Below, one piece after another: positions 16,666-25,795 of a stretch of DNA of 40,015 nucleotides. Each line of letters begins with the position of its first letter. Position 1 is the stretch's first letter. The notes under the pieces were generated by a model that was not told where the DNA came from, searched no databases, and saw only the letters and a program-made list of their open reading frames with translations. The translations under genes and the position numbers were made by a program. Origin of the DNA: an uncultured Ralstonia sp. (GTDB lineage: Bacteria > Pseudomonadota > Gammaproteobacteria > Burkholderiales > Burkholderiaceae); NCBI GenBank assembly GCA_913056305.1, contig CAJXMR010000024.1, positions 1 through 40,015 on the forward strand, in the 5' to 3' direction.

Positions 16666-18924
16666 ATGTTGCCCTCGCTTCGCCGGAAGGCCACCCTGGC
16701 CACCCTGGCCGCGCCGTCCTGGTCCCGCCGCTCCGGGACATCGCTCCGGCCGCTGGCCCTGACCGCCCGCATGGCGTTCGCCGGCATCCTGACCTCCGGG
16801 CTGGGGCTGCCCGCCTTCGCGCAAAGCCAGGGCACCGTCGCGGCGGCAAACGCGACGGGCACTGCCGAACACACCGTCGAGCTGTCGGAAACGGTGGTCA
16901 CCGGCCGCAGCTCGGACGACCCGACCCGCGCCTATGCCGGCGGGCAAACGGCCCGCGGCGGCCGCGTGGGCCTGCTCGGCAACAAGGAAGCGATGGACAC
17001 GCCGTTCAGTGTCAGCACCTACACCGCCCGCCGCATGGAAGACCAGCAGGCCACCACGCTGGCCGACGTGCTGAACAAGGATGCCTCGGTGCGCTTTACC
17101 GGCCAGACCGGCGGCGTGACGGATTCGTTCTACATCCGCGGCTTCCCTGTCGGTGAAGGCAATCTGAGCGAGGTCGCGTTCGACGGCGTGTATGGCATCG
17201 CGCCCAACTATCACATCTTCCCGGAGTACGTGGAGCGCGTGGAGGTGATCAAAGGCCCGGCGGCGCTGCTCTACGGCATGTCGCCCAACAGTGGCGTAGG
17301 CGGCGTGGTCAACATCGTGCCCAAGCGCGCGCTGGCGCAGGACCTGACGCGCTTCACGACGACGTACGCATCGGATGGGCAGGTAGGCGGCCATCTCGAC
17401 ATGAGCCGCCGCTTTGGCGAAGGCCGCGAATTCGGCATCCGCTTCAACGGCTCGCACCGGCAGGGCACAACCGCGCTGGACAACCAGCGCTCGCGCACCG
17501 ACATCGGCGCGCTGTCGCTGGACTACCAAGGTGACCGGTTGCGCGCGTCGCTGGACTTCATCACGCAGCACGAGCAGGTGGATGCGCCAACGCGCCCCTT
17601 CCTTCTGGCGCCGGGCCTTGCCATGCCTTCGGCCGCGGACGGGCGGCGCAATGTCACGCAGTCGTGGGGTTGGTGGAAGTCGGACGGGCAATCGGCGCTG
17701 GCGCATGCGGAGTACGACCTGACCGACAAGACCACGCTGTTTGCCGACGCAGGCGGCTCGCAAACCAGCGTCGGCCGGCTGTCGGACCAGACACCGACGA
17801 TCCTGAACGCTGCCGGCGATACGCGCTCGACGCCGGGCTACTACAAGTTCCAGGTCAACCGCACCACCGCCGATGCGGGGTTGCGCACGCGCTTCGATAC
17901 CGGCGCGGTCAAGCACGCGTTCACGCTGCAGGCGAGCGTGTATCACGACCGCGTGGCGACGGCCAACAACATGGGCTCGCCGATCCTGTCGAATATCTAC
18001 GCACCGGTGGCGGCGCCCGAGCTGTTCATCGCGGCGCCCAGCTCGGTGCCGAAGACCTCGTCGTCGCAGCTCTCGGGCGTGGCGCTGGCCGACACGATGA
18101 GCGTGCTGAACGACCGCCTGCAACTGACGCTGGGCCTCCGGCAGCAGCAGGTGCACTCCGACAACTTCAGCGCCGCCACGGGCGCCGCCACCTCGACCTA
18201 TGACAAGAGTGCCGTTACGCCGATGGCGGGCATCGTCGTCAAGCCGTGGCAGAACGTGTCGGTGTATGCCAACTACATCGAGGGGCTGAGCAAGGGCGAC
18301 ATCGCGCCGACCACGGCGTCGAACGCCGGCCAGGTCTTCGCGCCGTACAAGACCAAGCAGGTTGAGACCGGCGTGAAAGCCGATTACAACGGCTTGCTGG
18401 CCACACTGGCCGTGTTCCAGATCACCAAGCCGAGTGGCCAACTGACCGGCACGGTATACGGCGTGAACGGCGAACAGCGCAACCGCGGCGTGGAGCTGAA
18501 CGTGTCCGGCGAGCCGATCAAGGGCGTACGCCTGCTGGGCGGCGTCACGGCACTCGACGCCGTGCTGACCAAGACCACCAGCGCGGCCACCGTCGGCAAC
18601 CGGCCGGTCGGCGTGCCGGACTGGATGGCCAACGCGGGCGCGGAGTGGGACCTGCCCTGGGTGCCGGGCCTGTCGCTCAACGGCAGCGTGACCTACACGG
18701 GCAAGGAATACATCAACCAGGCCAACACGCAATCCGTGCCGTCCTGGACCACGGTGGACCTCGGCGCGCGCTACACCACCAAGATCCAAGGCAAGTCGAC
18801 CACCTTCCGCGCCAGCGTGCTGAATGTGTTCGACCGCAAGTACTGGTCGGGCGTGGCGTCGTTCGGGACCGTCTCACTGGGCGCGCCGCGCACTGTGGTG
18901 TTATCCGCCTCGGTGGATTTCTAA
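16666..18924 (+). CDS. TonB-dependent siderophore receptor
   Basis: A 752-residue outer-membrane receptor. A long N-terminal export region ends near GLPAFAQ (about residue 51). A TonB-box region (VELSETVVTG) follows, then the plug domain (MDTPFSVSTYTARRMEDQQATTLADVLNKDASVR, YIRGFPV, VERVEVIKGPAALLYGMSPNSGVGGVVNIVPKR), and a 22-strand barrel that ends in VVLSASVDF with terminal Phe. This matches the FhuA/ferric-carboxylate siderophore receptor family (TIGR01783 type). There is no N-terminal signalling extension, so no sigma-factor relay is expected. ATG 16666 follows an AATAGGAG ribosome-binding site. First gene of the siderophore operon and the likely importer of its ferric product. Confidence 0.93.
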   Translation: MLPSLRRKATLATLAAPSWSRRSGTSLRPLALTARMAFAGILTSGLGLPAFAQSQGTVAAANATGTAEHTVELSETVVTGRSSDDPTRAYAGGQTARGGRVGLLGNKEAMDTPFSVSTYTARRMEDQQATTLADVLNKDASVRFTGQTGGVTDSFYIRGFPVGEGNLSEVAFDGVYGIAPNYHIFPEYVERVEVIKGPAALLYGMSPNSGVGGVVNIVPKRALAQDLTRFTTTYASDGQVGGHLDMSRRFGEGREFGIRFNGSHRQGTTALDNQRSRTDIGALSLDYQGDRLRASLDFITQHEQVDAPTRPFLLAPGLAMPSAADGRRNVTQSWGWWKSDGQSALAHAEYDLTDKTTLFADAGGSQTSVGRLSDQTPTILNAAGDTRSTPGYYKFQVNRTTADAGLRTRFDTGAVKHAFTLQASVYHDRVATANNMGSPILSNIYAPVAAPELFIAAPSSVPKTSSSQLSGVALADTMSVLNDRLQLTLGLRQQQVHSDNFSAATGAATSTYDKSAVTPMAGIVVKPWQNVSVYANYIEGLSKGDIAPTTASNAGQVFAPYKTKQVETGVKADYNGLLATLAVFQITKPSGQLTGTVYGVNGEQRNRGVELNVSGEPIKGVRLLGGVTALDAVLTKTTSAATVGNRPVGVPDWMANAGAEWDLPWVPGLSLNGSVTYTGKEYINQANTQSVPSWTTVDLGARYTTKIQGKSTTFRASVLNVFDRKYWSGVASFGTVSLGAPRTVVLSASVDF

Positions 18925-18945
18925 ACCGCAACGGGAGTCACGCAT

Positions 18946-20391
18946 ATGCCAGGCACTGCGCTGTTTCCCCAAGCCACAACGACAACAGCAACAGGCCGCG
19001 CGGCGCTCCGCATGCCGGGGCAACTGCGGCCCCTGCTGGATCCGGCCATCGCCGGTCTGCTCCAGGCTTCACCGCACGCCTTGCGTGACTGGATCGAGCA
19101 CTACGGATCGCCGCTGAACGTAGTGTTTCCGGATCGGCTCAAGCAGAACGTCGAAGCGTTCCGCACGGTCCTGCAGCGGCACGGCGTGGGCTATGCGCTG
19201 TTCTACGGCGCCAAGGTCAACAAGTCGCCCGGGCTGGTACGGGCGGCGGTGGAGGCCGGGATCGGTGTCGACGTATCGAGCCTCTATGAGATGCGCGACG
19301 CGCTGCTGGCCGGTGCCAAACCCGAACGGCTGTGCGCCACCGGCCCAGCCAAGACGCGCGCCTTCCACACCACGCTCATCGACAACGGCGCGCTGATCTC
19401 GGTCGATTCCGTGGCCGAGCTGGACGACCTCGAACACCTCGCCCGCCAGATGGCGCCCCGCCAACCGGTGCGCGTGCTGTTGCGCTACCGGCCGGAGTCT
19501 GCTGCCGCCAGCCGCTTCGGCATGGGCGCCGACGACTTGCTGGCGTGCCTGCGACGGCTGGCCGGACAGCGGGCGGTCTTCGCGTTCGAGGGTTTCCATT
19601 TCCACCTCGGCGGCTACGGCGTCGAGTCGCGCGCGCAGGCCGTGCGAGAAGTGGCGCGCTTCATCGATGCAGCGCGCAGCCTTGGGCTTGCACCACGCAT
19701 GCTCGACATCGGCGGCGGCCTGCCGATCCGCTATGTCGAAGCGGATGCCTATGAGGCTTTCCTGCGCGCGCAGACAGGCGCCGACTACCGCAACGGCACC
19801 GTGCCCACGTCGCTCTATCCGTACGGCGGCCGCATCGATGCCTGCACGTGGCTGGAGCGATTCCTCTCGGCACCATGCGTGGACGGCCTGTCCGTCGCCA
19901 GCTACCTCAAGGCAAACGACCTGACGCTGGCGATCGAACCCGGCCGCAGCCTCGCTGACCAGACCGCCATCTCGCTCTTCCGCGTCACGCGCGTCAAGCC
20001 ATTGGCCTCGGGCGATCACGTGGTGTTTGTCGAAGGCAGCAGCTTCAGCGCGTGCGAGACGTGGTTCGCCTCGGAGTACCTGGTCGACCCGATCGTTGTG
20101 CCGGCCCCGCATTCGAACATGCGAGCAAACGTTGGCGCCATGCCCATGCGCGCCTACCTCGCTGGCCACAGCTGCCTGGACGACGACGTGCTCACCAACC
20201 GCCTGATCGATTTCCCCCACGGCGTGCGCGCGGGCGACCTGCTGGTCTACGCGAACACCGCCGGCTACCAGATGGACCTGCTGGAAAACCAGTTTCACCG
20301 CCACCCCATGCCGCGCCGGATCGCCGTGGCGTTTCTCGCCACGGGCGGCATGACGGTTTCCCCTGACGATCGATTGGAGTCAACGACATGA
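18946..20391 (+). CDS. PLP-dependent decarboxylase of siderophore synthesis (SbnH/PvsE/AcsE-like)
   Basis: A 481-residue fold-type III (alanine racemase/DAP decarboxylase) enzyme. The PLP lysine is K90 in YGAKVNKS. Other family marks are HFHLGG (220-223), the phosphate loop DIGGGLP (254-260), EPGRS (331-335), the catalytic cysteine region HSCLDDD (C410) and YANTAGYQMD (Y441). In related siderophore clusters SbnH decarboxylates a citryl-diaminopropionate intermediate, and PvsE, AcsE and FslC act on similar or free amino-acid substrates. Here the substrate is probably diaminopropionate or its citryl conjugate, judged from the next genes. The stop codon overlaps the next start (ATGA). Confidence 0.88.
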   Translation: MPGTALFPQATTTTATGRAALRMPGQLRPLLDPAIAGLLQASPHALRDWIEHYGSPLNVVFPDRLKQNVEAFRTVLQRHGVGYALFYGAKVNKSPGLVRAAVEAGIGVDVSSLYEMRDALLAGAKPERLCATGPAKTRAFHTTLIDNGALISVDSVAELDDLEHLARQMAPRQPVRVLLRYRPESAAASRFGMGADDLLACLRRLAGQRAVFAFEGFHFHLGGYGVESRAQAVREVARFIDAARSLGLAPRMLDIGGGLPIRYVEADAYEAFLRAQTGADYRNGTVPTSLYPYGGRIDACTWLERFLSAPCVDGLSVASYLKANDLTLAIEPGRSLADQTAISLFRVTRVKPLASGDHVVFVEGSSFSACETWFASEYLVDPIVVPAPHSNMRANVGAMPMRAYLAGHSCLDDDVLTNRLIDFPHGVRAGDLLVYANTAGYQMDLLENQFHRHPMPRRIAVAFLATGGMTVSPDDRLESTT

Positions 20392-21440
20392 TTCTGACCA
20401 AAGTGACCGAACTGATCGGCAACACGCCGATTCTCAGTATTGCCGTACCCGCCAAAGACACCCGGCTGCTGCTCAAGATCGAGAAGAACAACCCGGGGGG
20501 CAGCATCAAGGACCGCATGGCCCGCAACATGGTGGTGGCCGCAATCAAGGCGGGCCGCCTCAAGCCGGGCGGCGTGATCGTCGAATCGTCGTCGGGCAAC
20601 ACCGGCATCGGGCTGGCGATTGCGGCGGTGGAGTTCGGCATGCGCTTCATTGCCGTGGTGGACCATCACGCCGCGCAGGACAAGATTGCCGTGATGCGCG
20701 CACTTGGCGCCGAGATCCGCTACGTGGAAGGCAGCTTCCGCGAAGACGAGGTGGCCGTGGTCGAGCGCCAGCGTCTGGCGGCCGAGCTTGCTGGACAGGT
20801 GCCCGGCGCGGTGTTCATGAACCAGTCGGACAACGCGGCCAATGCGGGCGGATATTCCGACTTCGTGCGCGAGGTCATCGCCGAGGTGGGCGAGGTCGAT
20901 GCGTATGTGGGCTGCGTCGGAACGGGCGGCTCGATGACGGGCATCGCACGCGGGCTCAAGGTCCACAACCCGAACACCAAGACCATTGCGGTGGAGCCGG
21001 ACGGCTCGATCGTGTTCGGCCAGCCGGGGCATCCGTACTACCAGTCCGGCACCGGCACGCCCGACGGCGACACCGTGGGTCTGGTGCTCGACTACAGCTG
21101 TATCGACCTGGGCGTGCAGGTGCCAGACGCCTGCGCGTTCGAGACGGCGCGCTACCTGGCCAAGCGCACCGGCCTGCTGGTGGGCGGCTCGACCGGCGGC
21201 GTGGTCTACAAGGCGCTGGAGTTCATCCACAGCGGGCTGATCCGCGGCAACGTGCTGGCGGCAGTGGCCGACGGCGGCGAGAAATACCTGCACACCGTCT
21301 TCAGCGAAGACTGGCTGCGCGAGCGCAACCTGCTCAATGCGCAGGTGTGGGACCAGCTCGACCGCTGGCTCGCGCAGGAGAACACCGAGGCGCAAACCAC
21401 GGACATGTCGCGCGAGATGCCGCGACTGCATGCGGTATGA
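20388..21440 (+). CDS. SbnA-like N-(2-amino-2-carboxyethyl)-L-glutamate synthase
   Basis: A 350-residue cysteine-synthase-fold (fold type II) PLP enzyme. ELIGNTP (8-14), NNPGGSIKDR with PLP lysine K41, ESSSGNTGIGL (66-76) and GTGGSMTG are intact. The serine-rich ESSSGN loop and the substrate-side EPDGSIVF segment resemble SbnA more than CysK, which has TSGNTG and a sulphide-using site. SbnA joins O-phospho-L-serine and L-glutamate to give an opine-like adduct that is then split to L-2,3-diaminopropionate. Start and stop overlap both neighbours by four bases (ATGA), which implies translational coupling with the decarboxylase and the opine dehydrogenase. Confidence 0.85.
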   Translation: MILTKVTELIGNTPILSIAVPAKDTRLLLKIEKNNPGGSIKDRMARNMVVAAIKAGRLKPGGVIVESSSGNTGIGLAIAAVEFGMRFIAVVDHHAAQDKIAVMRALGAEIRYVEGSFREDEVAVVERQRLAAELAGQVPGAVFMNQSDNAANAGGYSDFVREVIAEVGEVDAYVGCVGTGGSMTGIARGLKVHNPNTKTIAVEPDGSIVFGQPGHPYYQSGTGTPDGDTVGLVLDYSCIDLGVQVPDACAFETARYLAKRTGLLVGGSTGGVVYKALEFIHSGLIRGNVLAAVADGGEKYLHTVFSEDWLRERNLLNAQVWDQLDRWLAQENTEAQTTDMSREMPRLHAV

Positions 21441-22597
21441 CGGCCATGGAGACCTTGAACGTGGTCGTCTGCGGTGGCGGGCGCACGGGGCATCTGTCGG
21501 CGGTGCTGTTCAGGCAGGTGCCGGGCGTGCGCGTGTCGCTGCTGACCGGCAACGTGGAAGCCGTGGCCGCTTACCAGGAGCACGGCGCCCTCACCGCGCG
21601 CATGCCGGATGGCGATGACTTGCGCACGGCCCTCGATGCCTTCGGCAGCGACCCGGCGCCGCTCCTGGCCGATGCGGATGTCGTCGTCATCACCGTGCCG
21701 GCGCATGTCCGGCCGGCGTTGCTCGACGCCATTGCGCCGCATCTGCCCGCGCACAAGCCGGTGTACGTCGGCGCCATCCCCGGGTTCTGCGGCTTCGACT
21801 GGCTGGCCGAGCGCGCGCTGGCCGCGCGGCCGAACGCTGTCATCTGGGGCATGAAGGATGTCGCCCACACCGCGTTCGAACTGGAGCCCGGCGTGTCGGT
21901 ACGCATGGGCGGCGCGAAGAGCGCGCTCTATGTCGCCACGCATGCGCGGGAGAGCGATGCGGCGCGCGCCGCGCTGCTGGCGCATCTGCGGCGGCTGTAC
22001 ACGTCGTCCGTCGAACTGCTGGACGACTACCTGGAAATCACGCTCACGCCCGGCAACCCGATCATGCATAGCTCCGTCATCTATGGACTGATCGGCCCCT
22101 ATGGCCAGTGGCACAACAGAGCGTTCGCGCAACGCCTGTGCTGGTGGACGGATTGCCCGGAACTTGGCGCCTACTTCCTGGAACGCAGCGACGAGGAAAG
22201 CCAACGCCTGTGCCAGGCCATCGAGCAGCGCCTGGGCGTGGACCTGTCGTCGGTCAAGCCGCTCAAGCAGGAAATCATCGAGGCGTATGCGGAGCAGATT
22301 GCGGACCACGGCACGATGCTCTCGGTCCTGCGCACCAACCGTGCCTACGACGCCATCGAAGCACCACTGGTGCCGGCGGGCGATCGGCCCGGCTACGTCA
22401 TCGACAAGACCCACCGCGCCTTCCACGAAGACGTGGCCTACGGCTTGTCGCTGCTGGTGGAAATGGGCAAACGCCTGGAAGTGCCGCTGCCGCACATCGA
22501 AGCGATCTTTCACTGGAGCGTCACCTACATGGAAGGGCTGCGCAGCTCCGCGCTCGACTACTTCCCCGCGACCTGGCCGCACCGGCAGGCCGCCTGA
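21437..22597 (+). CDS. Octopine/nopaline-type opine dehydrogenase
   Basis: A 386-residue NAD(P)-dependent dehydrogenase of the opine family. The nucleotide loop is VVCGGGRTGHL (10-20). The C-terminal catalytic domain shows TPGNPIMHSS (204-213, candidate catalytic H211) and the signature RAFHEDVAYGLSLLVEMGKRLEVPLPHIEAI (327-357), typical of octopine/nopaline dehydrogenases. Opine dehydrogenases make or oxidatively split secondary amines between an amino acid and a 2-oxoacid. SbnB splits exactly such an adduct, made by SbnA, but belongs to the ornithine cyclodeaminase family. This gene sits where SbnB would be expected, so it probably releases diaminopropionate and 2-oxoglutarate. The start overlaps the previous stop (ATGA); ATG 21446 is an alternative. 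Confidence 0.85.
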   Translation: MTAMETLNVVVCGGGRTGHLSAVLFRQVPGVRVSLLTGNVEAVAAYQEHGALTARMPDGDDLRTALDAFGSDPAPLLADADVVVITVPAHVRPALLDAIAPHLPAHKPVYVGAIPGFCGFDWLAERALAARPNAVIWGMKDVAHTAFELEPGVSVRMGGAKSALYVATHARESDAARAALLAHLRRLYTSSVELLDDYLEITLTPGNPIMHSSVIYGLIGPYGQWHNRAFAQRLCWWTDCPELGAYFLERSDEESQRLCQAIEQRLGVDLSSVKPLKQEIIEAYAEQIADHGTMLSVLRTNRAYDAIEAPLVPAGDRPGYVIDKTHRAFHEDVAYGLSLLVEMGKRLEVPLPHIEAIFHWSVTYMEGLRSSALDYFPATWPHRQAA

Positions 22598-22617
22598 AAC
22601 CGAATCGGATCGAACCC

Positions 22618-24522
22618 ATGCAACCGTCTCTCTCGCTTCTGCAACCCGATCATGCGTTCTATGTCGGACGGCATGAACAGGCTCTCGCCGCCGCCCGGCA
22701 CAACGCGCTGCGGCGCCTCGTGCGCTGCCTGTTCGCCGAGCGGATCATCAACCCCGACACGCTGGTCTTTCCGCCGGAAGGGCGCGGCGCGTGGCTGCCG
22801 CTGTGGCACCGGCATGCGCTGGTGTTCTTCAGCGACCTCACACGCGCCCCGGCCAACACCTTCCTGCTGGATGGCGACATCACCCTGGTCGAACGCGATG
22901 GCACCCGCACGCACATCGACACACCCGCTCAACTGCTCGATGTACTGCGCCCCGGCTTCGACTTTGCGCCCAGCGATGCCGGCGTCGACGGTTTGAAGGC
23001 CGACATCGCCAACAGCATCGACAACGACGCGCTGGCCCGCATCTATCGAGACGCCTGGAACGCCGAGCTGCAAGCGCACATCGACGCAACCGGCGCGCAT
23101 GGGCTGGTCGACACCCTGCGCCGCCAGCCGCGTGCGCGCGACGGCGCCATCCTGCTCGACCAATGGGGCTCGCTGGAGGGCCACCCGTTCTATCCAACCT
23201 GGAAGAGCAAACCCGATCTCAACCCGAGCGAGGTGGCGGCGCTATCTCCCGAGTTTCACGCCACGGTGCCGGTACGCATCGCAGCCCTACGTGCCGACAT
23301 GGCCTACGTGGAGCGCATGCCCCACGTCAGCGGCTATCTCGACTGGTTCGCGGGGCAATTCCCTCAAGTGTGGACGCAATGGCAGGCCGGCCTGGAAGCG
23401 CGCGGGCTCGATCCGCAAGCCTGGCTACCCCTGCCCATCCACAGCTGGCACCTCGACCACTTCGTGCGCACCGAATACGCCGCCGAGATCGAAGAAGGTC
23501 TCCTGATCCTCGACGGCCCGGACATCGACACCGGGCCGACCATGTCCTTCCGCACCATGCTGCCGCAGCTGGACGGCACAGCGCCGTTCATCAAGCTGCC
23601 GATCGCGCTGTGGCTGACCAGCGAGCAGCGCAGCCTGCAGGCCAAATCGATCCACATGGGGCCGCGCATCAGCACGCTCATCCAGCGCATCCTGGCCGAC
23701 GAGCATGGTTTCGATGGCACGCTGGAGATCTTTCCCGAAGAGGTCGCGCTCCACTACAAGCACGCGGTGCGGCAGGAAGACCGGCCGGGCCGCTACCTGT
23801 CGGTCGCCTACCGCGCCAGCAGGGACGCGTTCGAACGTAGCGACGGCCTGTTCCCCGTGACGGTGGCGGCGCTGCTGACAACGGCACCCGGCGGCCGCCC
23901 GCTCATTGCCGAGCTGATCGAGCAAGGCAACGGCGTGGCGACGGCGCAGACGGTGGAAACCTACTTCCGACAATATGCTCGTACCGTCGCGCATCCGGTC
24001 ATCGGCATCTATCTGCTCTACGGCATCGCACTGGAAGCGCATCAGCAGAACACCACCGTGCTGTTCGCGCCGGACGGCACCCCGCGCCGCCTGCTGATCC
24101 GCGACTTTGGCGACGGGCGCACTTACGCGCCGCTGCTCAACGCGCGCGGCCACACGCTCAAACCGTACGTGCACCCCGGCATCCTGCCGACCGTGTTCGA
24201 CGGCGACATCGAACCGGTGCGCGCCTTCGTGCTCGACGCTTGCTTCTTCTGCCACCTGCACGAGGTCGCATTGCTGCTCACACAGACCTACCGCCTGCCC
24301 GACCATCGCCTGTGGGCCATCCTGCGCGAAGAGACCGCCCGCGCCTTCGATGCCCACGCAGCACGCGTCGACCCGGCGCTGTGGCAGGCCGAACGCGCCG
24401 CCTTCCTGGAGCAGCCGTGGCCGACGCGTTCCGTCCTGCGCATGCACCTGCTGCAGTACGCGGACTACCGGCTGCAGCACCACCTGCCCAATCCGCTGCT
24501 GCCCGCCGCCCGCGAGGCTTGA
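22618..24522 (+). CDS. IucA/IucC-family NIS siderophore synthetase
   Basis: A 634-residue NRPS-independent siderophore synthetase. The ATP-binding and substrate region shows SLEGHPFYPTWKSK (185-198, the family HPxxPxxK-type motif), KLPIALWLTSEQRSL (near 326-340), HQQN (near 475) and the FhuF-like C-terminal part with LLIRDFGDG (near 491-499). The family adenylates a carboxylate such as citrate or 2-oxoglutarate and condenses it with an amine. The start at 22618 is chosen because the frame upstream overlaps the dehydrogenase and the family N-terminus begins here. It is the only NIS synthetase in the cluster, so it would have to form all amide bonds or share the work with unlinked genes. I cannot assign type A, B or C with confidence. 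Confidence 0.9.
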   Translation: MQPSLSLLQPDHAFYVGRHEQALAAARHNALRRLVRCLFAERIINPDTLVFPPEGRGAWLPLWHRHALVFFSDLTRAPANTFLLDGDITLVERDGTRTHIDTPAQLLDVLRPGFDFAPSDAGVDGLKADIANSIDNDALARIYRDAWNAELQAHIDATGAHGLVDTLRRQPRARDGAILLDQWGSLEGHPFYPTWKSKPDLNPSEVAALSPEFHATVPVRIAALRADMAYVERMPHVSGYLDWFAGQFPQVWTQWQAGLEARGLDPQAWLPLPIHSWHLDHFVRTEYAAEIEEGLLILDGPDIDTGPTMSFRTMLPQLDGTAPFIKLPIALWLTSEQRSLQAKSIHMGPRISTLIQRILADEHGFDGTLEIFPEEVALHYKHAVRQEDRPGRYLSVAYRASRDAFERSDGLFPVTVAALLTTAPGGRPLIAELIEQGNGVATAQTVETYFRQYARTVAHPVIGIYLLYGIALEAHQQNTTVLFAPDGTPRRLLIRDFGDGRTYAPLLNARGHTLKPYVHPGILPTVFDGDIEPVRAFVLDACFFCHLHEVALLLTQTYRLPDHRLWAILREETARAFDAHAARVDPALWQAERAAFLEQPWPTRSVLRMHLLQYADYRLQHHLPNPLLPAAREA

Positions 24523-24525
24523 GCG

Positions 24526-25761
24526 ATGACGGCAGCCCTCCTGCCCCCGGCACGCGCCGCGCGGCTGATCCACGCGCTCTTCGTCATCCAGCTCATCTCG
24601 ATGGGCGCAATGGAGATGAGCGGGCCGTTCTGGCCGGTGCACCTGAAGACGCACAGCACGTCCGCGCTGGAGTTCGGCATTGCCAGCGTGGCGGTCTATA
24701 TTGGCCCGATGCTTGGCATCATGCTGACCGCCGCGTTCTGGGGCCGCGTGGGCGACCGTTTCGGCCACAAGCTGATGATGGTGCGGGCGCTGCTCGGGCT
24801 GTCGCTCACGCAGCTGGCGCTGGCCTTCGCGACCGACGTGTGGATGATCCTCGCGCTGCGCTGCATCCAGGGGGCTTGCGCCGGCTATATCGCGCCAGCG
24901 CAGACGTACGGCGTCAGCGTCGAATCGCCGCTGCGCAGGGCACGCCTGTTCGCCTATTTGCAGGTGTCGACCAATCTGGGCTCGCTGGTGGGCGCGGTGG
25001 CGGGCGGGCTGATCCTCGACCATGCGACGTTCTTCTGGATCAACCTGATCGCTGCGGTGCTGTGCGCCGGCTGCGCGCTGATGGTGGCATTGATGTTGCC
25101 CGATGTGCGCACGGTCAAGCCCGCAACATCAGACGCGGCGGCGCCTGCACGCACCTCGCTCTGGAAGTCGCCGCCCATCCCCGGCTTGCTGGCCGTGATC
25201 GGGCTGCTGCTGGTCAGCCGCACGATCACGCAGACGCCGTTCTCGCTCTATGTCGATACCGTCTTCCGTGTCGGCAACTGGCTGGTGGGGCTGTGCTACG
25301 GCTTGCAGGCGCTGGGCTTCGTCGTGTCCGCATCGCTGTGGGCACGCCACTTTGAGGACAAACCGCTGGCCGAGGCGCTGCGACGCATCACGTGCGTCGC
25401 GCTGGCCTGCGCCGCGCTGACCCTGGCGGCAGGACTCACGCGCAACGTAGCCGTCTTCATCGTCATCCACTACGCCTGGGGCGTGCTGCTGGGGGCAACC
25501 ACGCCGGTGCTGATGTCGCTGGTCTCGCGCGCGGCGGGTGCACAGCGGCAGGGCCACACCCTGGGCGCGGCGCAGAGCGTGACGCAGGTTTCGTCCATCA
25601 CCGGCATTGCGCTGGGTGGGTGGCTCAGCCAAGCGGCCGGCCTGCAGTACACGTACTTCTTTGTGGCGGTGGCGTATGCGCTATCGGTGGCCGGCATTCT
25701 CGCCGTCCGGCGCGAAGACGGCATCGCCGCGCGTGCAGAAGCCCCTGCCGGCCAATCGTGA
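24526..25761 (+). CDS. MFS exporter of the siderophore operon
   Basis: A 411-residue, 12-helix major facilitator protein. It shows a loop-2 motif GRVGDRFGHKLMMV, the drug-efflux-like GLILDHATFFWINL region and an AAQSVTQVSSITGIALGGWL C-terminal helix. It starts 3 bp after the synthetase stop, so translation is likely coupled. Siderophore loci of the vibrioferrin (PvsC), staphyloferrin B (SbnD) and rhizoferrin type all carry such an exporter next to the NIS gene. Export of the finished siderophore is the natural role. An alternative, import of the ferric complex across the inner membrane, cannot be excluded, because no ABC importer is present in the window. Confidence 0.87.
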   Translation: MTAALLPPARAARLIHALFVIQLISMGAMEMSGPFWPVHLKTHSTSALEFGIASVAVYIGPMLGIMLTAAFWGRVGDRFGHKLMMVRALLGLSLTQLALAFATDVWMILALRCIQGACAGYIAPAQTYGVSVESPLRRARLFAYLQVSTNLGSLVGAVAGGLILDHATFFWINLIAAVLCAGCALMVALMLPDVRTVKPATSDAAAPARTSLWKSPPIPGLLAVIGLLLVSRTITQTPFSLYVDTVFRVGNWLVGLCYGLQALGFVVSASLWARHFEDKPLAEALRRITCVALACAALTLAAGLTRNVAVFIVIHYAWGVLLGATTPVLMSLVSRAAGAQRQGHTLGAAQSVTQVSSITGIALGGWLSQAAGLQYTYFFVAVAYALSVAGILAVRREDGIAARAEAPAGQS

Positions 25762-25795
25762 CCCGGTATCCAACGCTTCATCCATCGAGGTAGCC

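Noticed and set aside
16648..18789. Very long open frame antisense to the TonB receptor (713 codons)
   Set aside because: It is a shadow frame of a high-GC gene: Arg/His/Val-rich sequence without motifs, while the plus strand encodes a complete receptor.
21437..22597. Naming the dehydrogenase gene sbnB
   Set aside because: SbnB is of the ornithine cyclodeaminase family. This protein carries octopine/nopaline dehydrogenase signatures, so only functional analogy is proposed.
23425..25023. Long minus-strand frame across the synthetase and exporter genes
   Set aside because: No recognisable protein features, and it crosses two well-supported plus-strand genes.
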